Source: CAZJFH01 sp964545205
GTDB lineage: Bacteria > Pseudomonadota > Alphaproteobacteria > Rhodospirillales > Magnetospirillaceae
Direction of reading: 5' to 3'
Assembly (NCBI GenBank): GCA_964545205.1
Contig: CAZJFH010000004.1
Coordinates: forward strand, 54,296-118,295
Length of the DNA stretch: 64,000 nucleotides
Below, in pieces: positions 39,600 through 48,815 of the stretch; positions within the stretch are counted from its first letter, which is position 1; each line of letters opens with the position of its first letter. Both the position numbers and the translations under genes were made by a program. Below the pieces are notes generated by a model. The model saw nothing but the letters and a program-made list of their open reading frames with translations, did not search any database and had not been told where the DNA came from.

Positions 39600-42500
39600 A
39601 TGAGCAAGTACGTCGAGGAATACCGCAGCAACGCCGCCCTGCTCGAGGCCGCCGGCATCGACCTGACCGAGCGCGACGCCTGCGGCGTCGGCCTGATCGC
39701 GGCGCTGGACGGCAAGCCGCGCCGCCAGGTGGTGGCCGCCGGCATCGACGCGCTCAAGGTGCTGTTCCATCGCGGCGCCGTCGACGCCGACGGCAAGACC
39801 GGCGACGGCGCCGGCATCCACGTCGAGATCCCGCAGGACTTCTTCAAGGAGCACATCCGCCACACCGGCCACGAGCCGGTCGCCGGCCGCTTGGCCGTCG
39901 GCATGATCTTCCTGCCCAAGACCGACCTCGCCGCCCAGGAGCGCTGCCGCTCGATCGTCGAGACCGAGATCCTGAACTTCGGCTACACGATCTACGGCTG
40001 GCGCCAGGTGCCGGTCAACGTCGCGGTGATCGGCGAGAAGGCCAACGCCACCCGGCCCGAGATCGAGCAGATCATGGTCGCCAACTCGAAGCGCACCGAG
40101 GAGGCGCAGTTCGAGAACGACCTCTACGTCATCCGCCGGCGCATCGAGAAGCGGGTGCTGGGCGAGCACATCACCGAGTTCTACATCTGCTCGCTGTCGT
40201 GCCGCTCGATCATCTACAAGGGCATGTTCCTGGCCGAGCAGCTCGACGTCTTCTATCCCGACCTGACCGACGAGCGCTTCGTCTCGTCCTTCGCGATCTA
40301 TCACCAGCGCTATTCGACCAACACCTTCCCGACCTGGCGCCTGGCGCAGCCGTTCCGCATGCTCGCCCACAACGGCGAGATCAACACCCTGCCCGGCAAC
40401 GTCAACTGGATGAAGTCGCACGAGACCCGGATGGGCCACGAGCTGTTCGGCGAGCGCATCGAGGACCTCAAGCCGGTGATCCAGCCCGGCGGCTCGGATT
40501 CGGCGGCGCTCGACAACGTCTTCGAGGTGATGTGCCGCGCCGGCCGCTCGGCGCCGATGGTCAAGGCGATGCTGATCCCGGAATCGACCGGCCAGAACGC
40601 CACCATGCCGCCGGCGCACCGCGACTTCTTCTCCTACGCCAATTCGGTGATGGAGCCGTGGGACGGCCCGGCGGCGATCTGCGCCACCGACGGCCGCTGG
40701 GTGGTCGCCGGCATGGACCGCAACGGCCTGCGGCCGATGCGCTACACCATCACCGCCGACGGGCTGCTGATCGTCGGCTCCGAGGCCGGCATGGTCAAGG
40801 TGCCGGACGAGGCGGCGGTCGAGAAGGGCCGGCTCGGCCCGGGCCAGATGATCGCGCTCGACCTCAAGGCGCCGGCCTTCTATCACGACGCCGAGATCAA
40901 GGACCTGCTGGCCGGCGGCCGCGACTACGGCAAGTGGGTCGGCCGCATCACCGAGCTCGACAACCTGGTGCGCGCCGACCGCGAGCCGGCCGAGCTGGGC
41001 GTCGAGGACCTGCGCCGGCGCCAGCTCGCCTACGGCTGGAGCATGGAGGACCTCGAGCTGATCCTTCACCCGATGGTCGAGGACGGCAAGGAGGCGGTCG
41101 GCAGCATGGGCGACGACACGCCGCTGGCGGTGCTGTCGGACCATTATCGCGGCCTGCACCACTTCTTCCGCCAGAGCTTCAGCCAGGTCACCAACCCGCC
41201 GATCGATTCCCTGCGCGAATCGCGGGTGATGACCCTGCGCACCCGGCTGGGCAACCTGGGCAACATCCTGGAGGAGGACGAGAGCCAGTGCGACCTGCTG
41301 CAGCTCGACTCGCCGGTGCTGTCCAACGCCGAGTTCGAGGCGATGCGCGCCTACATGGGCGACACCGCCGCCGAGATCGACTGCACCTTCGACCCCGACG
41401 ACGAGCACGGCCTGCGCGACGCGCTGGACCGCATCCGCCGCGAGTCCGAGGACGCGGTGCGCGGCGGCTGCACCCACGTCATCCTGTCGGACAAGGGCGT
41501 CGGGCCGGGCCGCGCCGCGATTCCGATGATCCTGGCCGCCGGCGGCGTGCACACGCATCTGGTGCGCCAGCAGCTGCGCACCTTCACCTCGCTGAACGTG
41601 CGCGCGGGCGAGTGCCTGGACACCCACTACTTCGCGGTGCTGATCGGCGTCGGCGCCACCACGGTCAATCCGTGGCTGGCCCAGGAATCGATCGCCGATC
41701 GCCACCGCCGCGGCCTGTTCGGCGAGAGGTCGCTCGAAGACTGCGTCGCCAGCTACACCCACGCCATCGGCCAGGGCCTGCTGAAGATCATGTCCAAGAT
41801 GGGCATCAGCGTCATCAGCTCGTATCGCGGCGGCTACAACATGGAGGCGGTCGGGCTGTCGCGCTCGCTGGTCGCCGAGTTCTTCCCCGGCATGTCGAGC
41901 CGCATCTCCGGCCTCGGCCTCGGCGGCATCCAGACCCGGGTCAGCGAGCTGTACGAGAAGGCGTTCCAGCCCGGCGTCGTCACCCTGCCGGTCGGCGGCT
42001 TGTACCGCTACCGCCGCTCGGGCGAGGTGCACGGCTTCGAGGGCACGTTGATCCACACCCTGCAGCAGGCGGTCAACAACGATTCCTACACCACCTACAA
42101 GCGCTACTCCGACGGCCAGCGCAAGCTGCCGCCGATCAACCTGCGCGACCTGCTGGAGATCAAGCCGGCCGGCAATCCGGTGCCGATGGACGAGGTCGAA
42201 TCGATCACCGAGATCCGCAAGCGCTTCCTGACGCCGGGCATGTCGATGGGCGCCTTGTCGCCGGAGGCGCACGGCACGCTCAACATCGCCATGAACCGCA
42301 TCGGCGCCAAGTCGGTCTCGGGCGAGGGCGGCGAGGATTCCAACCGCTACAAGCCCTATCCCAACGGCGACAACGCCAATTCGGCGGTCAAGCAGATCGC
42401 CTCGGGCCGCTTCGGCGTCACCGCCGAATACCTCAACATGTGCCGCGAGATCGAGATCAAGGTCGCCCAGGGCGCCAAGCCCGGCGAAGGCGGCCAGCTT

Positions 42501-44117
42501 CCCGGCTTCAAGGTCACCGTCGAGATCGCCAAGCTGCGCCACGCGACGCCCGGCGTCATGCTGATCAGCCCGCCGCCGCACCACGACATCTATTCGATCG
42601 AGGACCTGGCCCAGCTCATCTACGACCTCAAGCAGATCAACCCCGAGGCCCGCGTCACCGTCAAGCTGGTGGCGCGCTCGGGCATCGGCACCATCGCCGC
42701 CGGCGTCGCCAAGGCCAAGGCCGACATCATCCTGATCTCGGGCCACAACGGCGGCACCGGCGCCAGTCCGCAGACCTCGATCAAATATGCCGGCCTGCCC
42801 TGGGAGATGGGCCTGTCCGAGGTCCACCAGGTGCTGACGCTCAACCGCCTGCGCCACAAGGTCAAGCTGCGCACCGACGGCGGCCTGAAGACCGGGCGCG
42901 ACATCGTCGTCGCCGCGATGCTGGGCGCCGAGGAGTTCGGCATCGGCACCACCAGCCTGGTCGCCCTGGGCTGCATCATGGTGCGCCAGTGCCACTCCAA
43001 CACCTGCCCCGTCGGCGTCACCACCCAGGACCCGGCGCTGCGCGCCAAGTTCACCGGCACGCCGGAGAAGGTGGTCAACCTGTTCAGCTTCATCGCCGAG
43101 GAGGTGCGCGAGATCCTGGCCGAGCTGGGCGTGCGCTCGCTCGACGAGATCGTCGGCCGCTCGGACCTCTTGCACCAGGTCAGCCGCGGCAGCCCGCATC
43201 TCGACGACCTCGACCTCAACCCGATCCTGGTGCAGGCCGACACCGGCGGCTTCCCGCGCATCTGCACCCTGGGCGAGAAGGAGCGCAACGAGGTGCCCGA
43301 GACGCTCGACGCGCAGATGATCAAGGACGCGCGGCCGGCGCTGGAGGAGGGCGAGAAGATGCAGCTCGCCTACAACGTCCGCAACACCCAGCGCGCCATC
43401 GGCACCAAGCTCTCGCACAAGATCGTTCGCCGCTACGGCATGACCGGCCTGGCGCCCGGCCACATCACCGTGCGCCTGCGCGGCACCGCCGGCCAGAGCC
43501 TCGGCGCCTGGGCGGTGCAGGGGCTGAAGCTGGAGGTCTCGGGCGACGCCAACGACTATGTCGGCAAGGGCCTGTCGGGCGGCACCATCGTCGTCCGCCC
43601 GCCGCTGTCGAGCCCGCGCAGGACCAACGACAACACGATCATCGGCAACACGGTGCTCTACGGCGCCACCGGCGGCAAGCTGTTCGCCGCCGGCCAGGCC
43701 GGCGAGCGGTTCTGCGTGCGCAACTCCGGCGCCAAGGCGGTGATCGAGGGCTGCGGCTCGAACGGCTGCGAATACATGACCGGCGGCGCCGCGGTGATCC
43801 TGGGCCCGGTCGGCGCCAACTTCGCCGCCGGCATGACCGGCGGCATGGCCTTCGTCTACGACGGCGCCGGCGACTTCGAGGACCGCGTCAACCCCGAGAG
43901 CGTGATCTGGCAGCGCGTCGCGACCGAGCATTGGGAGATGGTGCTCAAGGCGCTGATCGCCGAACACGCCATCGAGACCCAGTCCGGCTGGGCGCACGAG
44001 CTGCTCAACGACTGGAACCGCGAGAAGGCGCGGTTCTGGCAGGTGGTGCCGAAGGAGATGCTGAGCCGGCTGGAACACCCGCTGCGGGCCGAGGAGGCGG
44101 GCAAGGCGACGGCGTGA
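39600..44117 (+). CDS. gltB: Glutamate synthase large subunit
   Basis: A 1505-residue alpha subunit. The class II amidotransferase Cys is C28 in ERDACGVGLIAAL, so a 27-residue propeptide is removed. The central domain and FMN-binding synthase domain follow (SVSGEGGEDSNRYKP; ISGHNGGTGASPQTSIKYAG; CHSNTCPVGVTTQDP with cluster cysteines). A C-terminal beta-helix GXGXG domain closes the protein. GAAGGGG precedes the ATG. Length is typical. Confidence 0.97.
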   Translation: MSKYVEEYRSNAALLEAAGIDLTERDACGVGLIAALDGKPRRQVVAAGIDALKVLFHRGAVDADGKTGDGAGIHVEIPQDFFKEHIRHTGHEPVAGRLAVGMIFLPKTDLAAQERCRSIVETEILNFGYTIYGWRQVPVNVAVIGEKANATRPEIEQIMVANSKRTEEAQFENDLYVIRRRIEKRVLGEHITEFYICSLSCRSIIYKGMFLAEQLDVFYPDLTDERFVSSFAIYHQRYSTNTFPTWRLAQPFRMLAHNGEINTLPGNVNWMKSHETRMGHELFGERIEDLKPVIQPGGSDSAALDNVFEVMCRAGRSAPMVKAMLIPESTGQNATMPPAHRDFFSYANSVMEPWDGPAAICATDGRWVVAGMDRNGLRPMRYTITADGLLIVGSEAGMVKVPDEAAVEKGRLGPGQMIALDLKAPAFYHDAEIKDLLAGGRDYGKWVGRITELDNLVRADREPAELGVEDLRRRQLAYGWSMEDLELILHPMVEDGKEAVGSMGDDTPLAVLSDHYRGLHHFFRQSFSQVTNPPIDSLRESRVMTLRTRLGNLGNILEEDESQCDLLQLDSPVLSNAEFEAMRAYMGDTAAEIDCTFDPDDEHGLRDALDRIRRESEDAVRGGCTHVILSDKGVGPGRAAIPMILAAGGVHTHLVRQQLRTFTSLNVRAGECLDTHYFAVLIGVGATTVNPWLAQESIADRHRRGLFGERSLEDCVASYTHAIGQGLLKIMSKMGISVISSYRGGYNMEAVGLSRSLVAEFFPGMSSRISGLGLGGIQTRVSELYEKAFQPGVVTLPVGGLYRYRRSGEVHGFEGTLIHTLQQAVNNDSYTTYKRYSDGQRKLPPINLRDLLEIKPAGNPVPMDEVESITEIRKRFLTPGMSMGALSPEAHGTLNIAMNRIGAKSVSGEGGEDSNRYKPYPNGDNANSAVKQIASGRFGVTAEYLNMCREIEIKVAQGAKPGEGGQLPGFKVTVEIAKLRHATPGVMLISPPPHHDIYSIEDLAQLIYDLKQINPEARVTVKLVARSGIGTIAAGVAKAKADIILISGHNGGTGASPQTSIKYAGLPWEMGLSEVHQVLTLNRLRHKVKLRTDGGLKTGRDIVVAAMLGAEEFGIGTTSLVALGCIMVRQCHSNTCPVGVTTQDPALRAKFTGTPEKVVNLFSFIAEEVREILAELGVRSLDEIVGRSDLLHQVSRGSPHLDDLDLNPILVQADTGGFPRICTLGEKERNEVPETLDAQMIKDARPALEEGEKMQLAYNVRNTQRAIGTKLSHKIVRRYGMTGLAPGHITVRLRGTAGQSLGAWAVQGLKLEVSGDANDYVGKGLSGGTIVVRPPLSSPRRTNDNTIIGNTVLYGATGGKLFAAGQAGERFCVRNSGAKAVIEGCGSNGCEYMTGGAAVILGPVGANFAAGMTGGMAFVYDGAGDFEDRVNPESVIWQRVATEHWEMVLKALIAEHAIETQSGWAHELLNDWNREKARFWQVVPKEMLSRLEHPLRAEEAGKATA

Positions 44118-44127
44118 GGGGAACGCG

Positions 44128-44239
44128 CCCTGGGAGCACGGGCGTCCCGCCCGCCAGGCGCCTCAGGCGGCCGGGGGTGCGGGCGAGGACGCCCGCGCTC
44201 CCAGGGAAGTCAAGCGCTGGAAACGCCTTCCCCGGAATT
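44128..44239. repeat. Composite dispersed palindrome, copy A
   Basis: Arms CCCTGGGAGCACGGGCGTCC (from 44128) and its near-complement ending GCTCCCAGGG (44206) enclose a short loop. The flank to 44239 carries AGCGCTGGAAACGCCTTCCC then CGGAATT. Copies B (49772-49977) and C (51543-51663) share both parts. Copy A lies between gltB and fzlA, with its flank in the opposite orientation to B and C. Confidence 0.85.
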
Positions 44240-44395
44240 GGGAGATCCGCGCCCTGCCGCGGGTCGCCCGATGGGGCGAGGAGAACCGGAGCGCCATCGA
44301 GGCGTGGAACGTCTAGGCCGATGTCCTGACACCGCTGTCCGGCATATGATGCGCCCCTTGCCGCCGTGCGGACGGCTCGGCTAAATTCCTCGACC

Positions 44396-45064
44396 ATGCG
44401 CACCCTGCTCCACTTTCCCTTGTCGCCGGCCTGCCGCAAGGTCCGCATCGTGCTGGCCGAGAAGCGGCTCGACTTCGCGCTCGAGGTCGAGCGGCCGTGG
44501 GAGCGGCGCGAGGCGTTCATGGCCGTCAACCCGGCCGGCGAGGTGCCGGTGCTGGTCGAACCGGACGGCCACAGCGTCGCCGACGCCGCCGCGATCTGCG
44601 AATACCTCGACGAGATGCATCCCGAGCCGGCGCTGATCGGCGAATTCGCCGGCCAGCGCGCCGAGGTGCGGCGCATCGTCGGCTGGTTCGACCGCCTGTT
44701 CGAGCGCGACGTCACCCAGAACCTGGTGCACGAGAAGGCGATCAAGCGCTGCATGGCCGCCGGCCACCCCGACTCGCGCTTCGTGCGCGCCGGCTACGCC
44801 AACATCCATCCGCATTTCGAGTACCTGGCCTGGCTGGTCGAGCACCGCAACTGGCTGGCCGGCGACGACTTCTCGCTGGCCGACATCACGGCGGCCGCCC
44901 ACATCTCATGCGTCGACTACATCGGCGACGTGCCGTGGGACGACCACCCGGCAGTCAAGGACTGGTACGCCCGCGTCAAGTCGCGCCCCAGCTTCCGGCC
45001 GCTGCTGGCCGACGTCGTCCAGGGCATCCGGCCGCCGGCGCATTATGCCGATCTGGATTTTTGA
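44396..45064 (+). CDS. fzlA: Glutathione S-transferase-fold FtsZ-binding protein FzlA
   Basis: A 222-residue GST-like protein. It matches the alphaproteobacterial FzlA pattern at both ends: MRTLLHFPLSPACRKVRIVL, LEVERPWERREAFMAVNPAG, AICEYLDEMHPEP and the C-terminal SRPSFRPLLADVVQG with HYADLDF. In Caulobacter FzlA binds FtsZ and is needed for constriction; the acidic tail is part of this. Ordinary detoxifying GST activity is the less likely alternative. It has its own upstream space of about 150 bases beyond repeat copy A. Confidence 0.85.
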   Translation: MRTLLHFPLSPACRKVRIVLAEKRLDFALEVERPWERREAFMAVNPAGEVPVLVEPDGHSVADAAAICEYLDEMHPEPALIGEFAGQRAEVRRIVGWFDRLFERDVTQNLVHEKAIKRCMAAGHPDSRFVRAGYANIHPHFEYLAWLVEHRNWLAGDDFSLADITAAAHISCVDYIGDVPWDDHPAVKDWYARVKSRPSFRPLLADVVQGIRPPAHYADLDF

Positions 45065-45068
45065 GTTC

Positions 45069-45148
45069 ACCACAGAGGCACAGAGACACGGAGAGGGCAC
45101 AGAGGGGATGTTTTTCTCGGTGACCTCTCGACTCCGTGTCTCTGTGGT
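45069..45148. repeat. Dispersed hairpin element, second copy
   Basis: The left end ACCACAGAGGCACAGAGACA with CGGAG pairs with CTCCGTGTCTCTGTGGT at the right end. It shares arms and centre with 39493-39575. It lies between fzlA and the LysE-family gene, just upstream of the latter's start. Confidence 0.85.
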
Positions 45149-45156
45149 TTGACTTC

Positions 45157-45783
45157 ATGCCGGTAGAGCCCGCGATTCTCGGCGCCTTCGTGCTGGCCGC
45201 CGCCGCCCTGGTGATCTCGCCGGGACCCGACACCATGCTGATCCTGCGCTACACGATGACCAGCGGCCAGCGCGTCGGGCTGGCGACGGTGGCCGGGGTG
45301 CAGCTGGGCCTGGCGGTGCACACGCTGGCGGCGGTGGCGGGTCTGAGCGTGCTGATCGTCTCGATCCCGGCGCTGTTCCAGGCCGTCGCCCTGGCCGGGG
45401 CGGCCTATCTCGGCTGGCTGGGGCTGCAGAGCTTCCGCGCCGGGGTGATGGCGGTCTCGGCCGAGGGCGCGCGGGTGGGGGCGGTCAAGGCCTGCCGCGA
45501 CGCGATGGTCACCAACATCCTCAACCCCAAGGTGATCGTGCTGTTCCTGGCGCTGATGCCGGGCTTCGTGCGGCCGGAGCGGGGCAGCGTGCCGCTGCAG
45601 CTCGTCACCCTCGGCATCGCGCTGATCGCGGTCAACGTGGTGTGGCAGGTCGGGCTGGCGCTGCTGGCCGAATGGGCGCGGCGCTGGCTGGCGGACGCGC
45701 GGGTGCAGCGCGCCGTGTCATGGGCGACCGGCGCCGTCCTGCTGGTCTTCGCCGCGCTGATGGTCGCCGAGCACGGCACCTGA
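45157..45783 (+). CDS. LysE/RhtB-family amino acid exporter
   Basis: A 208-residue membrane protein with about six helices. The family signature SPGPDTMLILRYTMTSGQRVG is at the N-terminus and GLQSFRAG, then NILNPKVIVLFLALMPGFV, in the middle. These proteins export amino acids such as lysine, homoserine or threonine; the substrate cannot be told. I use the ATG at 45157; the in-frame start at 45136 lies inside the hairpin repeat. Confidence 0.92.
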   Translation: MPVEPAILGAFVLAAAALVISPGPDTMLILRYTMTSGQRVGLATVAGVQLGLAVHTLAAVAGLSVLIVSIPALFQAVALAGAAYLGWLGLQSFRAGVMAVSAEGARVGAVKACRDAMVTNILNPKVIVLFLALMPGFVRPERGSVPLQLVTLGIALIAVNVVWQVGLALLAEWARRWLADARVQRAVSWATGAVLLVFAALMVAEHGT

Positions 45784-45821
45784 CGGCGCGGGAGGGCCGA
45801 ACCCTCCCGCGCGCGCCGGGA

Positions 45822-46130
45822 TCACCGGAAACCGGCGGCGGGTTCGCGCGGCAGGTCGGTGAACATGCCTTCCTGCATGCCGTACTTCAGCGGATGCTCG
45901 CCCTGGGGCAGCACGGTCGCCTGTTCGCGGTAGACGACCTCGCCGCGCGGATCCTGGGCGTAGCCCATCGGCCACAGGGTGCCGTCGGCCATGCGCCAGT
46001 AGCCCGGCACCTCGGCGACGACGGCGTTCGGCGGGTTCGCGGGGCTCTCGACCAGCGCGCGCTCGGTCTCCATGCCCGCGCAGGCCGACAGCGACAGAAC
46101 GGTAGCCGTCGCGATCAACAGCTTCTTCAT
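45822..46130 (-). CDS. Small lipoprotein of unknown function
   Basis: A 102-residue protein. MKKLLIATATVLSLSAC gives a clear lipobox (LSAC) with Cys17. The mature part contains EVPGYWRMADGTLWPMGYAQ and HPLKYGMQEGMFTDLP; the Trp/Tyr-rich core may be a small beta fold. GGAGG lies before the ATG at 46130. No family recognised. Confidence 0.8.
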   Translation of the reverse strand: MKKLLIATATVLSLSACAGMETERALVESPANPPNAVVAEVPGYWRMADGTLWPMGYAQDPRGEVVYREQATVLPQGEHPLKYGMQEGMFTDLPREPAAGFR

Positions 46131-46227
46131 AATGACCTCCATGGATCGGTCCGTGCTCCCTGGCAAACGTCCGAACCGCCACGGCTGTTCCCTGCCGCGG
46201 CCCGGCGGCCGCCGCGCAAGGGTGGTA

Positions 46228-46941
46228 TCAGCCCTGCCGTTCGAGGAGCCGCGCCACCCAGTCCGGCACGATCGTGCCGGCCGGGCCGTAGTCGGCGTCG
46301 TCGAACAGCGTCGCGCCCTCGGACGGCTCGAGGTTGAGCTCGACGGTGCGGATGCCGCGCGAGCGCGCGTGCATCACGAAGCCGGCGGCCGGATAGACGT
46401 TGCCCGAGGTGCCGATCGAGACGAAGGTGCCGCAGCGGTCGAGCGCGGCGTAGATCGCCTCCATCGCCAGCGGCATCTCGCCGAACCACACGACATGCGG
46501 CCGCATGCCGCCGGCGCGGCGGCAGTTGGCGCAGATGCTGGCCGGCGTCAGGTCGCCGCGGCATTCGACCAGGTCGTCGCAATGGGCGCAGCGCGCCTTG
46601 AGCAGCTCGCCGTGCATGTGGATCAGGTTGCGGCTGCCGGCCCGCTCGTGCAGGTCGTCGATGTTCTGGGTGACCAGCAGCACCTCGGCCGGCCAGTCGC
46701 GCTCCAGCCGCGCCAGCGCCAGATGCGCCGGATTCGGCCGCACGCCGCCGTCGAGCAGGCCGCTGCGGCGGGCGTTGTAGAAGGCGTGCACGCGCTCGGG
46801 ATCGCGCTCGAAGGCCTCGGGCGTGGCGACGTCCTCGATGCGCACCGTCGCCCAGATCCCGTCGGCGTCGCGGAAGGTGGACAGGCCGGACTCCTTGGAT
46901 ATCCCGGCCCCGGTGAGAATGACGATGGGTTGCGCAGTCAT
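46228..46941 (-). CDS. cobB: NAD-dependent protein deacylase (sirtuin, CobB)
   Basis: A 237-residue class III sirtuin that removes acyl groups from lysines using NAD. GAGISKESGLSTFRD is the NAD loop, TQNIDDLHERAGS the second, and HMHGEL carries the catalytic His. Two cysteine pairs (CAHC and CANC) bind zinc. IGTSGNVYPAAGF follows. The ATG at 46941 matches the family start. It may regulate acyl-CoA synthetases and other metabolic enzymes. Confidence 0.95.
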   Translation of the reverse strand: MTAQPIVILTGAGISKESGLSTFRDADGIWATVRIEDVATPEAFERDPERVHAFYNARRSGLLDGGVRPNPAHLALARLERDWPAEVLLVTQNIDDLHERAGSRNLIHMHGELLKARCAHCDDLVECRGDLTPASICANCRRAGGMRPHVVWFGEMPLAMEAIYAALDRCGTFVSIGTSGNVYPAAGFVMHARSRGIRTVELNLEPSEGATLFDDADYGPAGTIVPDWVARLLERQG

Positions 46942-46998
46942 CTTCCGACCCCGGCGGCAGTGTGGTAATTCAGTCGCAAGCAAACAAGGAGGGGCGTC

Positions 46999-47478
46999 GT
47001 GGTCAAGGTGCTATTCGTGTGCACCGGCAACATCTGTCGGTCGCCGACGGCGGAAGGCGTGTTCCGCGAGCTGGTCAGGCGCGAGGGACTGGCCGATCTG
47101 GTCGGCTGCGATTCGGCCGGAACGCACGACTACCACGTCGGCGAGAATCCCGATCCGCGCAGCTGCGGCGCCGCGCGCGAGCGCGGCATCGAGCTCGCCG
47201 CGCTGGTCGCCCGCCAGGTGCGCCGCGACGATTTCGAGCGCTTCGACTACGTCCTGGCGATGGACCGCGGCCACTACCTTCAGCTCGAACGGCTGTGCCC
47301 GGCGCATCTGCGCCACCGGCTGCGCATGTTCATGAGCTTCGCGCCCGAACTGGGCGCCGACGAGGTTCCCGACCCCTATTACGGCGACGACCACGGCTTC
47401 GAGCGGGTGCTCGACCTGTGCGAGGCGGCGGCCGCCGGCCTGCTGGCCGAGATCCGCGCCAACTTCATGGAGCGCTGA
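46999..47478 (+). CDS. Low-molecular-weight protein-tyrosine phosphatase
   Basis: A 159-residue phosphatase. The catalytic P-loop CTGNICRS begins at residue 8 and the general-acid Asp lies in the late PDPYYG motif. It starts at GTG with AAGGAGGGG upstream. It directly abuts a glycosyltransferase gene, but no tyrosine kinase or export genes are visible to make this a Wzb-type system. Confidence 0.94.
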   Translation: MVKVLFVCTGNICRSPTAEGVFRELVRREGLADLVGCDSAGTHDYHVGENPDPRSCGAARERGIELAALVARQVRRDDFERFDYVLAMDRGHYLQLERLCPAHLRHRLRMFMSFAPELGADEVPDPYYGDDHGFERVLDLCEAAAAGLLAEIRANFMER

Positions 47479-48375
47479 GTGCGGCATCCCGCCCTCGGCA
47501 CCGTCTGCGCGGTGATGATCGCCGAGGACCCGGCGCCGCCCGCCGCCGCGCTGGCGCCGCTGGAAGCCGAGGTCGACCGCGTCGTGGTGATCGACGACGG
47601 CGCCGGCGAGGAGGCGCTGGCGGCGCTGCGCCGCTGGGCCGCCGCCGATCCGGGCGCCCGCGCCCTGGTCGAGACCGGCGAGCGCCTGGGCCGGGCGGCG
47701 GCGCTGAACGCCGGCTTCGCCTGGGCGGTGTCGCACCGCGCCGACTGGATCCTGCTGCTCGACGCCGACGGCCGCCCGGAACCGGGCATGGTCGCCGCGC
47801 TGGCCCGCGCCGAGGCCGACTATCCCGGCCGCTGGGACCTGCTGGCGCCGCGGATCCACGACCTCGACGCCGACAGCTGGGCCGCCTTCGCGATCGCCGA
47901 CGGCGCCCTGCCCCGCCGCGCCGTGGCGCGGCCGGCGGCGATCCTCGACAACCCGCTGCACGTCGCGGCCTCGGGCAGCCTGATCCGCGCCACCGCGCTG
48001 GCCGAGGTCGCCGGCATGCGCGAGGACTTCCAGGCCGCGGCGCTCGACGTCGACTTCTGCCTGCGGCTGCGCGCCGCCGGCCGGCGCATCGGCGTCGTCG
48101 GGCCGGCGGTGCTGCACCGCGCCGGCCGCCCCGAGCCGGCCGACGGCTTCGAATCGGCGCGCAACCGCAGCCGGCTGTGGCGCGAATGGCTGCGCCGCGA
48201 GCCGGCCTGGGTGCTGCACGACGTCGCCGCGCTGGCGGCGCGGGCGGGCAGGACGGCGCTGTTCGGAACGGAGAGGTCGCGCCGGCTGCGCGAACTCGGC
48301 CGCGGCCTGCGCCGCGGCCTGTTCACGCCGCCCGAGCGCTGGGGCGGGCTGCCGGGTCAGGCGGCGCGGCGCTGA
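47479..48375 (+). CDS. Family 2-like glycosyltransferase
   Basis: A 298-residue protein that begins at GTG immediately after the phosphatase stop. A GT-A pattern is visible: DRVVVIDDGAGEEAL, LGRAAALNAGFAWAV, WILLLDADGRPEPGMV (DxD-like) and LDVDFCLRLRAAGRRIG late. This resembles rhamnosyltransferase-type GT2 enzymes acting on surface glycans. There is no membrane helix. The substrate is unknown. Confidence 0.85.
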   Translation: MRHPALGTVCAVMIAEDPAPPAAALAPLEAEVDRVVVIDDGAGEEALAALRRWAAADPGARALVETGERLGRAAALNAGFAWAVSHRADWILLLDADGRPEPGMVAALARAEADYPGRWDLLAPRIHDLDADSWAAFAIADGALPRRAVARPAAILDNPLHVAASGSLIRATALAEVAGMREDFQAAALDVDFCLRLRAAGRRIGVVGPAVLHRAGRPEPADGFESARNRSRLWREWLRREPAWVLHDVAALAARAGRTALFGTERSRRLRELGRGLRRGLFTPPERWGGLPGQAARR

Positions 48376-48593
48376 TCGCGAAGGCGTTCGCGAACGCTGT
48401 TCACCAACGCCATCAGCGCCTGCGGATCGATGTTGTCGCGCGCCATGACGCTGCGCATCACCGGGTCGTCGAGCAGTTCGGCGACCTGCGGCTCCTCTCC
48501 GGCATCCCACTGGCGCACCGCCGCACCGGCGCCGCGACCGGCACCGTCCTTGGCTGCGAACCTGATTGCGGGCGACTGCTGAAGCGAGCGCAT
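48357..48593 (-). CDS. Small protein of unknown function
   Basis: A 78-residue basic protein. The ATG at 48593 has GGGGAG upstream. After a variable front the second half EPQVAELLDDPVMRSVMARD and PQALMALVNSVRERLRDQR is helical. Its 3' end overlaps the glycosyltransferase by 19 bases on the opposite strand. The 222 bases beyond its start (48594-48815) hold no gene. No family recognised. Confidence 0.65.
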   Translation of the reverse strand: MRSLQQSPAIRFAAKDGAGRGAGAAVRQWDAGEEPQVAELLDDPVMRSVMARDNIDPQALMALVNSVRERLRDQRRAA

Positions 48594-48815
48594 CGATCGA
48601 CTCCCCACGTACTTTTTCGTTATCACGACTATACCGCTGTCGACGGTCCGGCCGGTACGGTAATCGACCGCCCCTGTGCGTAAGGAATGGCGGTCGGGAA
48701 CCGCCCCGCCCAATTGGGTAGACCGACGCGACGTCGCGGCTCCCCCTATCTGGGGCCATGCCGGCCGAGGTTCAAGTCCGGCCCGCCCGTCGGCGCCGGC
48801 CGTTCGGCCAGCCGG

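Noticed and set aside
39537..44078. A 1513-codon minus-strand frame opposite gltB.
   Set aside because: It mirrors a full-length glutamate synthase and has the repetitive His/Ala/Asp/Gly-rich look of an antisense frame.
46999..48375. A Wzb-type capsule export locus based on the phosphatase-glycosyltransferase pair.
   Set aside because: No Wzc kinase, Wza channel or other polysaccharide genes are nearby; the adjacency alone is not enough.
48690..48790. A tRNA-like stretch containing a D-loop-like CAATTGGGTAGA and a T-loop-like GGTTCAAGTCC.
   Set aside because: The T stem, D stem and anticodon stem do not pair, and the best acceptor pairing has a mismatch with no CCA. It may be a tRNA relic, but it is not supportable as a gene.
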